Source: JASJBU01 sp965372385 | GTDB lineage: Bacteria; Pseudomonadota; Gammaproteobacteria; Chromatiales; Chromatiaceae | DNA length: 9,536 nucleotides | Assembly: GCA_965372385.1 (NCBI GenBank) | Contig: CBDVCD010000123.1 | Span: forward strand, 1 to 9,536 | Direction: 5' to 3' | In this document: in pieces, positions 1 to 8,100 of the stretch | How positions within the stretch are numbered: the stretch's first letter is position 1 | Layout: every line of letters begins with the position of its first letter | Notes under the pieces: model-generated | What the model was told of the DNA's origin: nothing | The model's input: the letters and a program-made list of their open reading frames with translations, nothing else | Database searches by the model: none | Program-made: the position numbers and the translations under genes

Positions 1-1523
1 GTTTGCTTGATGGCAATCCCTTGCTCCTCCTTCAGTTCCATAAGCAGATGGTGCATTTGACTGCCATAGGTCGTGTTCACAAAATGATCAACCAGGTTTT
101 CCAGTAGACTCTTCAGCAAGTCCTGGAAATACATATTTTCACTAGCCGCCATCTGCCTCAGCATACTGGAGAGATAGCTTTTCTTGTTGAAGCGACTGCC
201 TCTTTCCACCAGGATATAGCCGAGTGAAAACTCCCATAGTTGCCTGATACTGTGATCCTTACCCCGGGTCTGTAACGCCTGACTTGGCCTGAACAGCTCC
301 TGTTGCTCAATCACACCCGTGACGAACGCATGTTCCCTTGGTTCGAGCAGTTCAAGTATGTCACTCAGTTGAGTATGGGTTAAACCATACGCGAGTCTTC
401 TTCTGAACTCAGCCTGCTGCCCATAACGACGCAGCATGCGTCCCAGTAAGGACGCATGTTTGGTTAGCAGTTCGTCCCACAGCGGTTCGATGGCTCGATT
501 ATCGCCCGACTCAATCGCAGCCTTAAAGACTCCCGCCATGTCGTGTAATCTGGCTTGATCGCTACTGGTCTCGTCCACCGATTGCCCGTTTTCATACTCA
601 TCCCTGATTGTTTCATCACGCCATTGCACAGGCTCAGTCTGCTTCTCCAGGAGCTGTAGCAGGAGCACACTCACAGTGGATAGCTGGACATGGGCTGTTT
701 GATTCATTTGCACACCAAACTTCGTCAGAACCTTGCGATCGATCATGTGCTTTGTAAAGAGCATTTCTCGTAAGGCCTGGGCCAGGAGTTCCTTGGAGCT
801 GTATTGGTGGCCACTTTGCCCTAGCATGATCTCAATAAGAAACAGCCAGAGCTGACCCATCGCCTCTTCCAGGGCAAGGCCGAGTGAAATGAGGATGCTG
901 TCATACTTACGCCATGTCTGGCGCAGATCATCCATCAGTTCACTGACAGGGTAAGCGTGAGCGGGTGCAAGAGAGTGAAACAGCCGAACGATGCCTTGCA
1001 GCGGAAACTGACTGACCAATCTGGCAAGCACATGCTGCCGATGCGCCGTGGACTGTAAGAAATTTTTCAGGCGTAGCGCATTGTCATGCAACGCCCGGTC
1101 CAGCAATCCCGCCAGGTCAAGCTCATCGTCCAGACTGCTGTACCAGGGCAGATAGCCATGCAATAGAAAATATTCAAGCTGTTCATAGTCGGCCAGACGC
1201 GGTTCGATGACACAACTCTCCGACAACTGTCTCCCCGTTGTCGTAACACGATATTCAGTCAACAGTGCAGTGAGCCGTTCGCGCAGTCGTCTGGGCATCT
1301 CGCTCTGATAGTCAGGCAAGGCCACGCTGCCCAGATCGACCTCGAGACTTGGCATCCGCATCACAAGCCCGGCCTCGGATGCCACATCGAAAACCTCGTC
1401 GAGCACACTCATCATCTTTTGTTTGATAAAAGACTCTAACTCGGCTTGGATCTGAAAGGCAGTCTCCTCATCACTGAAGCCGATATTGAACACTGCAGTG
1501 TCAACCAGGTGGCGATTACGCAT
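1..1523 (-). CDS. Contractile injection system tape measure protein (partial, C-terminus beyond left edge)
   Basis: I translated this frame by hand from an ATG at 1523-1521. It stays open for 507 codons to the window edge, with no stop or frameshift. The N-terminus fits the eCIS tape measure family (Afp14-like). It has a charged, helix-rich opening of about 60 residues ending in LEVDLG (residues 60-65), and then YFLLHGYLPWY (118-128), the family's characteristic 'yFL..G.LPW' signature. The rest is helical and Leu-rich. In this family the protein sets the length of the inner tube and contractile sheath during assembly. The gene begins 3 nt after the stop of the Afp12-type gene and in the same frame, so it is probably translated by coupling. 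No good ribosome site sits close to the ATG; a strong purine tract (GGAGGAGGGAGGGGG) lies about 20-35 nt upstream. The family assignment is confident. Full length and C-terminus are not visible. Confidence 0.9.
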   Translation of the reverse strand, partial: MRNRHLVDTAVFNIGFSDEETAFQIQAELESFIKQKMMSVLDEVFDVASEAGLVMRMPSLEVDLGSVALPDYQSEMPRRLRERLTALLTEYRVTTTGRQLSESCVIEPRLADYEQLEYFLLHGYLPWYSSLDDELDLAGLLDRALHDNALRLKNFLQSTAHRQHVLARLVSQFPLQGIVRLFHSLAPAHAYPVSELMDDLRQTWRKYDSILISLGLALEEAMGQLWLFLIEIMLGQSGHQYSSKELLAQALREMLFTKHMIDRKVLTKFGVQMNQTAHVQLSTVSVLLLQLLEKQTEPVQWRDETIRDEYENGQSVDETSSDQARLHDMAGVFKAAIESGDNRAIEPLWDELLTKHASLLGRMLRRYGQQAEFRRRLAYGLTHTQLSDILELLEPREHAFVTGVIEQQELFRPSQALQTRGKDHSIRQLWEFSLGYILVERGSRFNKKSYLSSMLRQMAASENMYFQDLLKSLLENLVDHFVNTTYGSQMHHLLMELKEEQGIAIKQ

Positions 1524-1526
1524 AAC

Positions 1527-4028
1527 TCAGAGACTGGCGTCCCCCTCCCTCCTCCTATCGATAGCCAGTAAAAAGCCAATCAGACTGCTGGAGAACTGGT
1601 TGAGCGCCAGCGTATCGGCTGGCTCCTCGCTTTTCATGCTGAGCCATTTTTCATAGAGGGTTTCGAATTCATACATCTCATGGAATTCAAGCCAGTAAAA
1701 TTTCACATGGATGTGGGATGGCGCATTCAAACCTAATGTCTCCTCGGCCAATAGCCTGAACTGAGGGTCATGGCAACGGGCAGTCCAGGCGGGAAAAATT
1801 ACGCTGGCTCTGAACGCATAAAAGTCCTCCCCAGTTGGCAGGTTCAAACCCTCATGGCTGGCGCAGCCTATCGGTCGCAGCAGGATATGTTCGAGTAGAT
1901 GCAAACCTTCAGATTCGCTGTTTAAATGGATCAGCAGGTGACGCAGGGCATTGGCGGCGCGGATGCCGCTCTCCCGATCGGCATAGCTGCCGAGATACCA
2001 ATACTGCCCCTCGCCTGACTGAAAACAGAGTTGGAAATCCTCGCGTGATGTCTGACTGAACAGTTTATAGCGATCAAGGTAGATCCCCTGGCGCAGCAAC
2101 AGGTCACTCAACAGGTTATTTTTGAGCGGTATGGCGTCGCCGATATGCTCCCGCAACTCTCTGCGCTTAAGATCCTTGGCATTCTCCCATAGGGGCACAG
2201 GGAGCAACTTCCCCTGCTCCAGGCTTTCACTTTCATCGACGGCGATGAACCTGAGTTCACGACTGCCTGTCTTCAGGTGCTCATAGGTCTTATGCCGCGC
2301 AAGTTTCAAACCCTCTTTTAACAGCCCCATCACCAGGGGGCGGGTCTTCACCTGTTTGAAACCGAGCAACATAGCGACCCGGCGCTGTAAACCGGATAGT
2401 GTGCGTTCATTCCAGGATGCACCGCCGGTGTCCCCTGCCGCGGCCCGGTCCCGACCGAGCTCAACGATCGCTTTCAGATAGTCGATCTTATTCTCGATGA
2501 TCCTCTCTTCCACCTCCCGCGGGTGGTAGTAATAGTTGAAATGGCGCAGTGAATGCTGCGAGAAGGACTCGCCATATAGCGCCAGCAGATAGTCGAGCAG
2601 ACGGCTCTTGCGTTCGTGATAATCATCGAAATCGGCGACAATACGTGCCAGCATCTCGCCTGGGTTGTCCTTATATAGAGCGTCAAGGCCTGTGATCTGC
2701 TGGTTGTTCAGGGCCATGAACGCATAGGAGCTTCGCTTCTCCTTATCGATGGAAAACAGGTCGGGTATGGCGTCCAGGTTGGCCAGATAATTGGCCATGA
2801 TCTGTTCGAAGATCAGTAGATAAGACTTCAGCTGTTTCACCCGCCCCTTGATTTCAGGGGCGGCTGAGTTCGGCACCCCAAAATGGCCGATACCATAGTT
2901 GGCGGGAAACTGGTTTTGGATCGAAAAGTATTCGGTGACCTGGCGAGAAGAACCTTCGGGCAGGTTATACAGCATGGAGAGATCCTGGGGGGTGGAGCGG
3001 GTCGAAGAATAGCGGAAGTTTAACCTTTCTATTCTGACCCTCAACTCCTCCAAATCCACCGGCATGACCCTGCCGTTGGTGGTGAGCGCTACCTTTATCT
3101 CACCGGGATCCCGCGGAACCCGCAGATTCATGGACGCATCGGTGATGTTGCAGGCAACTGTGTCGTAATAGGCCTGCCCCTGTCGCTCAAGATGTAGTGT
3201 GGCAATATGCTCCACACCTTCTACCCGATTGATCGCCGCATACAGGGATGAGACCTGAAACTCATCACACTCACCGGCCAGCTCCTCATCCGTCATCAGG
3301 CCCTTGTCGGTAAATGGCCCGCTGAAGATCTCTTCCAGACTGCATTCTTCCAGCGATGCCTGATGATAATCTTTAAACCTGACGCTACCGGCAATCCGCC
3401 TGGCGCAATTGAAGTAGATCCCGGCCAGGATGTCCACAGGACGCCGGGCGCTGCTTACCTCGATTCGAGCACAAAGTTCGTAATCGAACTCCTTCACGAA
3501 ACAGACCTCAGCGAGATCCTCACACAGGTTTCTGTGCTGCTGATACCAGCGCCTGACCTTTTTTTCCACTGCTTCACGCTGCAGTTTCGGCATACCTTGA
3601 TTGGGCTTCAGTAAGATCCTGTAAAGACCGCGGTATCCGTTCTCAGCCCCGTCTGCCTGCCGCGGCAGCAGCAGCCAGCAATCATCAAGTTCGCTTAGCG
3701 CATTGAGAATCGCCTTGCGATAGTCCAGCAGGGTCGTGGGCCTGCAGGGAAAGATGAGTTCCGGCGCATACAATGCCTGCCGGGCATAATCGATGCCATC
3801 ATCACCGCTCAGCAGATCGGCAGTGGGAAAGTCGGCACGGTAGATAAGCTCGGTGATGGCGTAGGCCAGTTGTTCCAGGATAGTGACGCCCGGATCATGC
3901 AGATTGAAATCGGTCCAGCGCTCACCGGAAAACTGCTGGGCCAGTTCGATGCCTGCACGTCTCAAACTGGCAAAACTATCTGACTGCCGGTCCGTCTGAC
4001 GACGTTCGATGAAGAGCCCTTCAGGCAT
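1527..4028 (-). CDS. eCIS baseplate wedge protein, Afp12-type (baseplate J-like, second copy)
   Basis: An 833-residue protein with an ATG start preceded by TGAGG at a 6-nt spacing. Near the N-terminus (residues 38-68) is the WTDFNLHDPGVTILEQ motif followed by LAYAITELIYRADFP, the hallmark of J-like wedge proteins of contractile systems. Further conserved blocks are YGIGHFG (378-384), a helical VKQLKSYLLIFEQ stretch (397-409), LLEHILLRPI (711-720) and a C-terminal region (about 740-798) with IFPAW and APSHI. This set of blocks matches the second baseplate protein of Afp/PVC-like particles rather than a phage gpJ. It would be cytoplasmic until assembly and then part of the wedges around the spike hub. 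It lies directly before the tape measure gene, as in known eCIS operons. Unlike its neighbours it is not tightly coupled upstream, because a roughly 300-bp element separates it from the fibre-like gene. The class is confident; the exact Afp numbering is inferred. Confidence 0.88.
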   Translation of the reverse strand: MPEGLFIERRQTDRQSDSFASLRRAGIELAQQFSGERWTDFNLHDPGVTILEQLAYAITELIYRADFPTADLLSGDDGIDYARQALYAPELIFPCRPTTLLDYRKAILNALSELDDCWLLLPRQADGAENGYRGLYRILLKPNQGMPKLQREAVEKKVRRWYQQHRNLCEDLAEVCFVKEFDYELCARIEVSSARRPVDILAGIYFNCARRIAGSVRFKDYHQASLEECSLEEIFSGPFTDKGLMTDEELAGECDEFQVSSLYAAINRVEGVEHIATLHLERQGQAYYDTVACNITDASMNLRVPRDPGEIKVALTTNGRVMPVDLEELRVRIERLNFRYSSTRSTPQDLSMLYNLPEGSSRQVTEYFSIQNQFPANYGIGHFGVPNSAAPEIKGRVKQLKSYLLIFEQIMANYLANLDAIPDLFSIDKEKRSSYAFMALNNQQITGLDALYKDNPGEMLARIVADFDDYHERKSRLLDYLLALYGESFSQHSLRHFNYYYHPREVEERIIENKIDYLKAIVELGRDRAAAGDTGGASWNERTLSGLQRRVAMLLGFKQVKTRPLVMGLLKEGLKLARHKTYEHLKTGSRELRFIAVDESESLEQGKLLPVPLWENAKDLKRRELREHIGDAIPLKNNLLSDLLLRQGIYLDRYKLFSQTSREDFQLCFQSGEGQYWYLGSYADRESGIRAANALRHLLIHLNSESEGLHLLEHILLRPIGCASHEGLNLPTGEDFYAFRASVIFPAWTARCHDPQFRLLAEETLGLNAPSHIHVKFYWLEFHEMYEFETLYEKWLSMKSEEPADTLALNQFSSSLIGFLLAIDRRREGDASL

Positions 4029-4034
4029 GAGATG

Positions 4035-4039
4035 CCTCA
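4035..4039 (-). promoter_or_regulatory. Ribosome binding site of the Afp12-type gene
   Basis: TGAGG on the minus strand, 6 nt before the ATG at 4028-4026. It shows that this gene can start translation on its own, which matters because the inverted-repeat element breaks coupling with the gene before it. Confidence 0.65.
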
Positions 4040-4092
4040 GGAGCGGGTATATTCCGGTAGCAAGCTGAGCAAACCCGAATCAACATTGCATT

Positions 4093-4111
4093 ATCCTAGA
4101 ATCCTCAGTTG
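4093..4111 (+). repeat. Left terminal inverted repeat of the element
   Basis: The sequence is ATCCTAGAATCCTCAGTTG. Its reverse complement matches 4315-4333 at 18 of 19 positions, the single difference being A at 4101. Confidence 0.8.
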
Positions 4112-4114
4112 GAT

Positions 4115-4230
4115 GGGGTAGAGTGTGCGTTTGTGGTGGTGCAGGTCAAGGCACAATGACGCGGAATAGTTATTCTATTCCAAGGAGTTGTAACGCAGAC
4201 ATGCGCCGCCACAAGCGTGCAATCTACCCC
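4115..4230 (+). other. Long imperfect hairpin inside the element
   Basis: Arms 4115-4143 and 4202-4230 are reverse complements at 23 of 29 positions, beginning with a perfect GGGGTAGA/TCTACCCC run. Of the six differences, five become G·U wobbles if the plus strand is transcribed and one is a G·A mismatch. On a minus-strand transcript the same five would be A·C mismatches. The apical part carries a perfect 7-bp hairpin (GGAATAG 4163-4169, CTATTCC 4175-4181, 5-nt loop) and a short ACAA/TTGT pairing (4153-4156 with 4188-4191). Folding was done by eye. Confidence 0.7.
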
Positions 4231-4239
4231 ATAGCGTGA

Positions 4240-4256
4240 TTCACCCAGTGGGTGAA
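4240..4256. other. Perfect 7-bp hairpin inside the element
   Basis: TTCACCC (4240-4246) pairs with GGGTGAA (4250-4256) around a 3-nt AGT loop. No T-run follows on either strand, so it is not a typical intrinsic terminator. Confidence 0.55.
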
Positions 4257-4314
4257 GGTGTCTAGCGAACATAACAAACATAATTTCAACCCGTTAACAG
4301 TAGAATGGAGCGGT

Positions 4315-4333
4315 CAACTGAGGAATCTAGGAT
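4315..4333 (-). repeat. Right terminal inverted repeat of the element
   Basis: Read on the minus strand it is ATCCTAGATTCCTCAGTTG, the partner of 4093-4111. Its outermost base is also the last base of the TGA stop codon of the fibre-like gene (4335-4333), so the element starts exactly where that gene ends. Confidence 0.8.
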
Positions 4334-5151
4334 CATACCTCGCCGGTTTTGTGGCCGGCACTCGGATCTGATTCATGGCTCCAGGATTCAGCCATGGTGT
4401 CGTCGAACCAGAGTCGGGTCAGATAATATCTGACCCTGATACCTTCACCGAAGTCACAATTCGTGCGTAGCTGCAGAAAATATTCATCACCCGCGCCGCG
4501 CCAACGGAGTTTGATTTTGTGGCCGCGCGACAGATAGAAGGCCTGGTTGTATCTGATCCTGTTCTTGCGTCTGAAAAAATTGAAAAACGGTCCTTTCGGA
4601 TTGAAGGTATTGAGTGCTGTGGCCTGCATCAGGGCATACCTACCGGTGCCTTTATCACCCACACCCGCCATCACTTCGAATGCCTGGCAGCCGGTCAGCG
4701 AATCCGTGATGTCATGCCACTCACCGTCGGCTGGCACCGTTTTCTGCCTGTTCGGATTGGCGCCGATACGCCCCTGGGCGGCGATCACACCGGCAACATC
4801 CAGACTCCATCTCGGCTCACTGGTGTTGATACCGAGGCGTCCCCTGGGATCAAGCGCGACGACTGTAGTCGCTTCCCCCTCTGCATCAGGTTTTACGAAT
4901 AACAGCCGATCGTTGTCCTTGTCATAACTGATCGACCACACCGCCTGTGTGCCAGCATAGTTGCGAAAAAAACTGATCAACCTGTCATGATCACCGATGA
5001 GTGAGATCTCAAAACCATTCTCAGGTGTTTTATCAAAACCCTCATCGACCATATTCAGGGCGGAATCGATCAAATCGGCGAAATGATCCGCAGTGGGCAG
5101 AGCCCCCTCACTAAAATAACGCTGCAGCGTACTCCTATTCTTTTTCGCCAT
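4333..5151 (-). CDS. eCIS-associated tail-fibre-like protein of unknown function (272 aa)
   Basis: I choose the ATG at 5151-5149 (272 residues) over a TTG 15 nt upstream, which has no ribosome site. The start overlaps the end of the J-like gene by 17 nt, so coupled translation is likely. The N-terminus has a polar helix containing RYFSEGALPTADHFADLIDS (residues 11-30) and then NMVDEGFDK (33-41). Residues about 104-130 (GRLGINTSEPRWSLDVAG and on) resemble the 'vGIGT..P...LdV.G' segment of phage tail-fibre and collar proteins. The C-terminal part (about 138-250) contains ADGEWHDIT, CQAFEVMAGVGDKGTGRYAL and an aromatic-rich block ending RYYLTRLWFD, and looks like a beta-sandwich. It has no signal peptide or membrane segment. 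Its place between two wedge proteins suggests a fibre, receptor-binding or baseplate-decorating part. It does not resemble the adenovirus-fibre-like Afp13. Function is inferred from context. Confidence 0.75.
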   Translation of the reverse strand: MAKKNRSTLQRYFSEGALPTADHFADLIDSALNMVDEGFDKTPENGFEISLIGDHDRLISFFRNYAGTQAVWSISYDKDNDRLLFVKPDAEGEATTVVALDPRGRLGINTSEPRWSLDVAGVIAAQGRIGANPNRQKTVPADGEWHDITDSLTGCQAFEVMAGVGDKGTGRYALMQATALNTFNPKGPFFNFFRRKNRIRYNQAFYLSRGHKIKLRWRGAGDEYFLQLRTNCDFGEGIRVRYYLTRLWFDDTMAESWSHESDPSAGHKTGEV

Positions 5152-8100
5152 ACCCGCTGTTTCCAATGATGATGAATGTATTGCCGATCTCGAGTTCGTC
5201 GATGCCGGTCACCTGCGGCTCGATGGGCCGGGCGGAAGTCGTGGCTTCTATATAATGCTGTCTGGCCGGTACCGCCAGACTCCAGGGATACCTGGGCCCG
5301 ATTACCACCTTTGCGTCCTGTCGGTCCCTGGCGGTGTCACCGAGGCTATAGCATCCAGCATTGTCCTGAGTGATGTGCAGCATGGAGAAGTCAGTGCTAA
5401 ATTCGACATAATCCAACCCCCGTATATAGGACTCGATATCCTTTTGCCGGATACTCCAACCGAACCTGGCCCGGTAGCCTGTCTCCCGCCAGGGACAGAT
5501 GAAGTTGGAGATATCATGATCGAGACGATTGAAATAAAAACCGCTCTTGAAACCGCCTGAGAACCTGACCGTGCAACGTACCTGAACCTGCTCATAGACC
5601 GGATTTCTCACCTCTATCCTGAGGAACGGTGTGGCAAGCCCCTGGACGAATTCCTTGATTCCGTGCAGTTCCAGCGAACTCACCATCAGCTTTTCACAAG
5701 CCGCGGTGACAGCCGAATCAAACTTGGGCACCACAACGATCAGGACATGTCCAGGCCTTGGGGTTTTGCTGGTACTGGTCATATGGGAAAAACACTTCAC
5801 CTTGGCCAGCTGGGGAAAGCGTTCCAGAACCAGGCGTTCATAGTCCCAGGCCGTCAATGCCCGGTTTTTGTGACGCAGGCGTTCCGCAAGGCGGGTTGTG
5901 AGTTCGCTCCTGGATTCCTTGATCCGCCCGGCGAATGGCTGACCCGCCTGATATATCCCGTCTATACCGGGAATCGTGGCCATGGGTTGCCATTTGCCTG
6001 CTGCGGGTGGCCGTGCAATGGCCGAGTGTCTGTCATGCAGGACCCTGGTCAGTTTCACCGCATGGGGTTGAATGGCGTAGCAGCTGCAAAATCCGTGCAG
6101 ATCCTTTCTGGCCGACACCCTCAACCAATACAACTCACCCGGCATGATCCTGTCAGAGCGTTCCATATCAGCTGGAATATCCAGAGTGACTATGCCTGAG
6201 GAGAGAAAGCCGGCTGTGGTATCCAGATGTATCCGATCAGCGGACAGTTGACGCCAACTGTCACCGGCCAGATAGAACCAGGCAATCTCCGGATCTTTAT
6301 CCGAGTATTGCCGGACAACGTCATCCGTCAGGTAAAAAAACAGGGTCAAGGCTCCAGAGAGGTCATTGGCCTCGATACCGATGAACAGATTGCCCTGGTA
6401 AGCATACTGGGGCAACAGATAGAGAGGCTTGTCTTGGGCACCAGGATAGAGCGCCTCGACACCAAAGGGGTGGATATGAAACAGGGCGTCAGCCGACACA
6501 CCATCAGCGACACTGCCGTCCAATAGCGGATTGATCTCTGCTCTTGCACGATAATCCAAGGAAATCCGGTTGATGTTAGGGGTATAGGGTTGATTGGGCG
6601 TGTCCAATGGTTTTTTCAAACGGGCATTCTGAGTCAACACCCTGGTCAACAATTCAGGATAGACAGTGTGGCCAAAGGCGGTTGCCGGCTCGACCAGGGC
6701 GAGTCGAAAAAAACCATTTCGCATCTTGAGACTGTAGCTGAACTCCTCCTCGTTCAAGCGACTATCGATGGGCTTGAGGTCATCGAACAGATCCACATCG
6801 AACACCCTTTCTCTGCGCAGTCCGCCATCAACCCGTTCGCTATCGAACAGGCAGACAGGCTGTGCCCTATCCCCTTCACGGGCACGCCATTCCCCATCCA
6901 CCAGCGCCTCGAACCTACCTTTGAAACTGCGATCGCCATAGTCGCCAGCATAATTGCGGTAGTACTCCGCGAACCCCCCGCTGTTGAAAGGCAGTTCCCC
7001 CCACTCCAGATTAAGTTTGAGATCAGTCAGCCTTTTGCCTGCGATCTCGTAATTGCCGACCACCAGATAGGAACTGCAGGTGGGGAATGGTCCAAAAGGC
7101 TGAAAGGGTTTGGAAGGATCGAGCTGACCGTGGTTGTTATAGGCAAGTGTATTTCTTACCCCTTTGACATCCACATCAATGATCATTTTTTCAATGCATA
7201 GCGCTTCGAACAGGGTATAGGGATAAAAATTGGTCTGTGGATTGATACAGCAACTCAGCAGTGGCAGTTCAGCCGGGAACAGGTCGGCCAACGTTGCTTC
7301 GATAGCTGGGACTATCGGCGGGACCTCTTGTCCCAGGGTGAAGATGATTTTGATCCCGGTGCCGTGCGTCATTTTCCCCTGGTTCAAGGGAGCAATCACA
7401 TAGTCACTGATCTCCAGCCAACCCATTTCAACGCTGAGCCTGATATTGAAGGCGTTCTTCAACAACCTGTAAAACAGCCCTTGCCAGTCCTGATCGAGTA
7501 GGCTTACCGAGCCTTCCTCGAGCAGAGCTTCGGCCTTGGCGTTTATCCTCCGCCGGTTTTCCTCGCTCAACCAACTCCGTCCACACAGCAGGTAACGGCT
7601 GAGGATCTTGCCAAATTGTTGCCTGAACGCTGCTCGACTGGTGCTGTCCGATAAGCGGGATATCATATCGTCAGCATTGCTCGATCCCCTGTCTTCAAGA
7701 TAGAGACTCAGCTCGATTCTGCGCACCCCCTCCTGCAGCAGCAGCAAAGGAGACGCCAGCGCAAAGCCAATTTCGGCGTCATCTCCCCCAGACCCTCTTC
7801 TGTCTGCTCCGAACAAGTGCCAGGAGGAGCTGGGTTGAGTCTCTCCCGGTTCCGGCATGGGAGGGCTCGCGGTCTTGATACGGGTAACATAATCCAGTTC
7901 TGTTTCCGGCGAGATCAGATTGTCATGCTGAAGATGCAGGGTGCGAAGCGCCTTGATCCGTGCGTCCCCTACCAGCAGATCATTCTCAGCCCGGTAAACG
8001 ATCTCCTTTAGGGATTCATCCTTGCCGGCGGTGAACTCGGTCGCTTTTTGTATTAACGCACTCTCGGTGCCCGGCTTGGTGGTAAAACGCAGATAGACAC

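Larger units (their letters stand above)
4093..4333. mobile_element. MITE-like inverted-repeat element (about 241 bp) between two baseplate genes
   Basis: The non-coding gap between the fibre-like gene and the Afp12-type gene is bounded by terminal inverted repeats (4093-4111 and 4315-4333; 18 of 19 positions complementary). Inside are a long imperfect hairpin (4115-4230) and a shorter perfect one (4240-4256). There is no transposase and no convincing ORF, so if it is mobile it depends on an enzyme encoded elsewhere. I found no clear target-site duplication beyond a possible shared 'AT' at each end. It sits within an otherwise compact operon, so the polycistronic message must pass through it. 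It could instead be an intergenic structured repeat of the REP/ERIC kind, or a transcription attenuator. The inverted repeats are plainly visible; mobility is inferred. Confidence 0.6.

Noticed and set aside
464..1249. Small minus-strand ORFs at 464-670 and 1067-1249
   Set aside because: They are out of frame with the continuous tape measure reading frame, which spans the whole region without a stop.
4040..4100. Possible promoter before the Afp12-type gene (GATAAT and TATACC-like boxes on the minus strand)
   Set aside because: No -35 box of acceptable match at the right distance; too weak to report as a feature.
4240..4256. Intrinsic terminator
   Set aside because: The hairpin has no following T-run on either strand.
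4085..4341. Target-site duplication around the element
   Set aside because: Only a palindromic 'AT' is shared at the two ends, and it cannot be told apart from the terminal repeat itself.
4519..4927. Two overlapping plus-strand ORFs of about 126 codons
   Set aside because: Both are opposite the 272-aa fibre-like gene, and they overlap each other in different frames.
5152..5166. TTG start for the fibre-like gene
   Set aside because: No ribosome site before it. The ATG 15 nt downstream gives the expected MAKKNRS start and a normal short overlap.
5663..6199. Plus-strand ORF of 178 codons
   Set aside because: Antisense to the conserved C-terminal core of the large J-like gene; no recognisable domain.
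6590..7201. Plus-strand ORF of 203 codons
   Set aside because: It lies entirely opposite the large J-like gene, whose frame carries recognisable family motifs. It has no family signature of its own.
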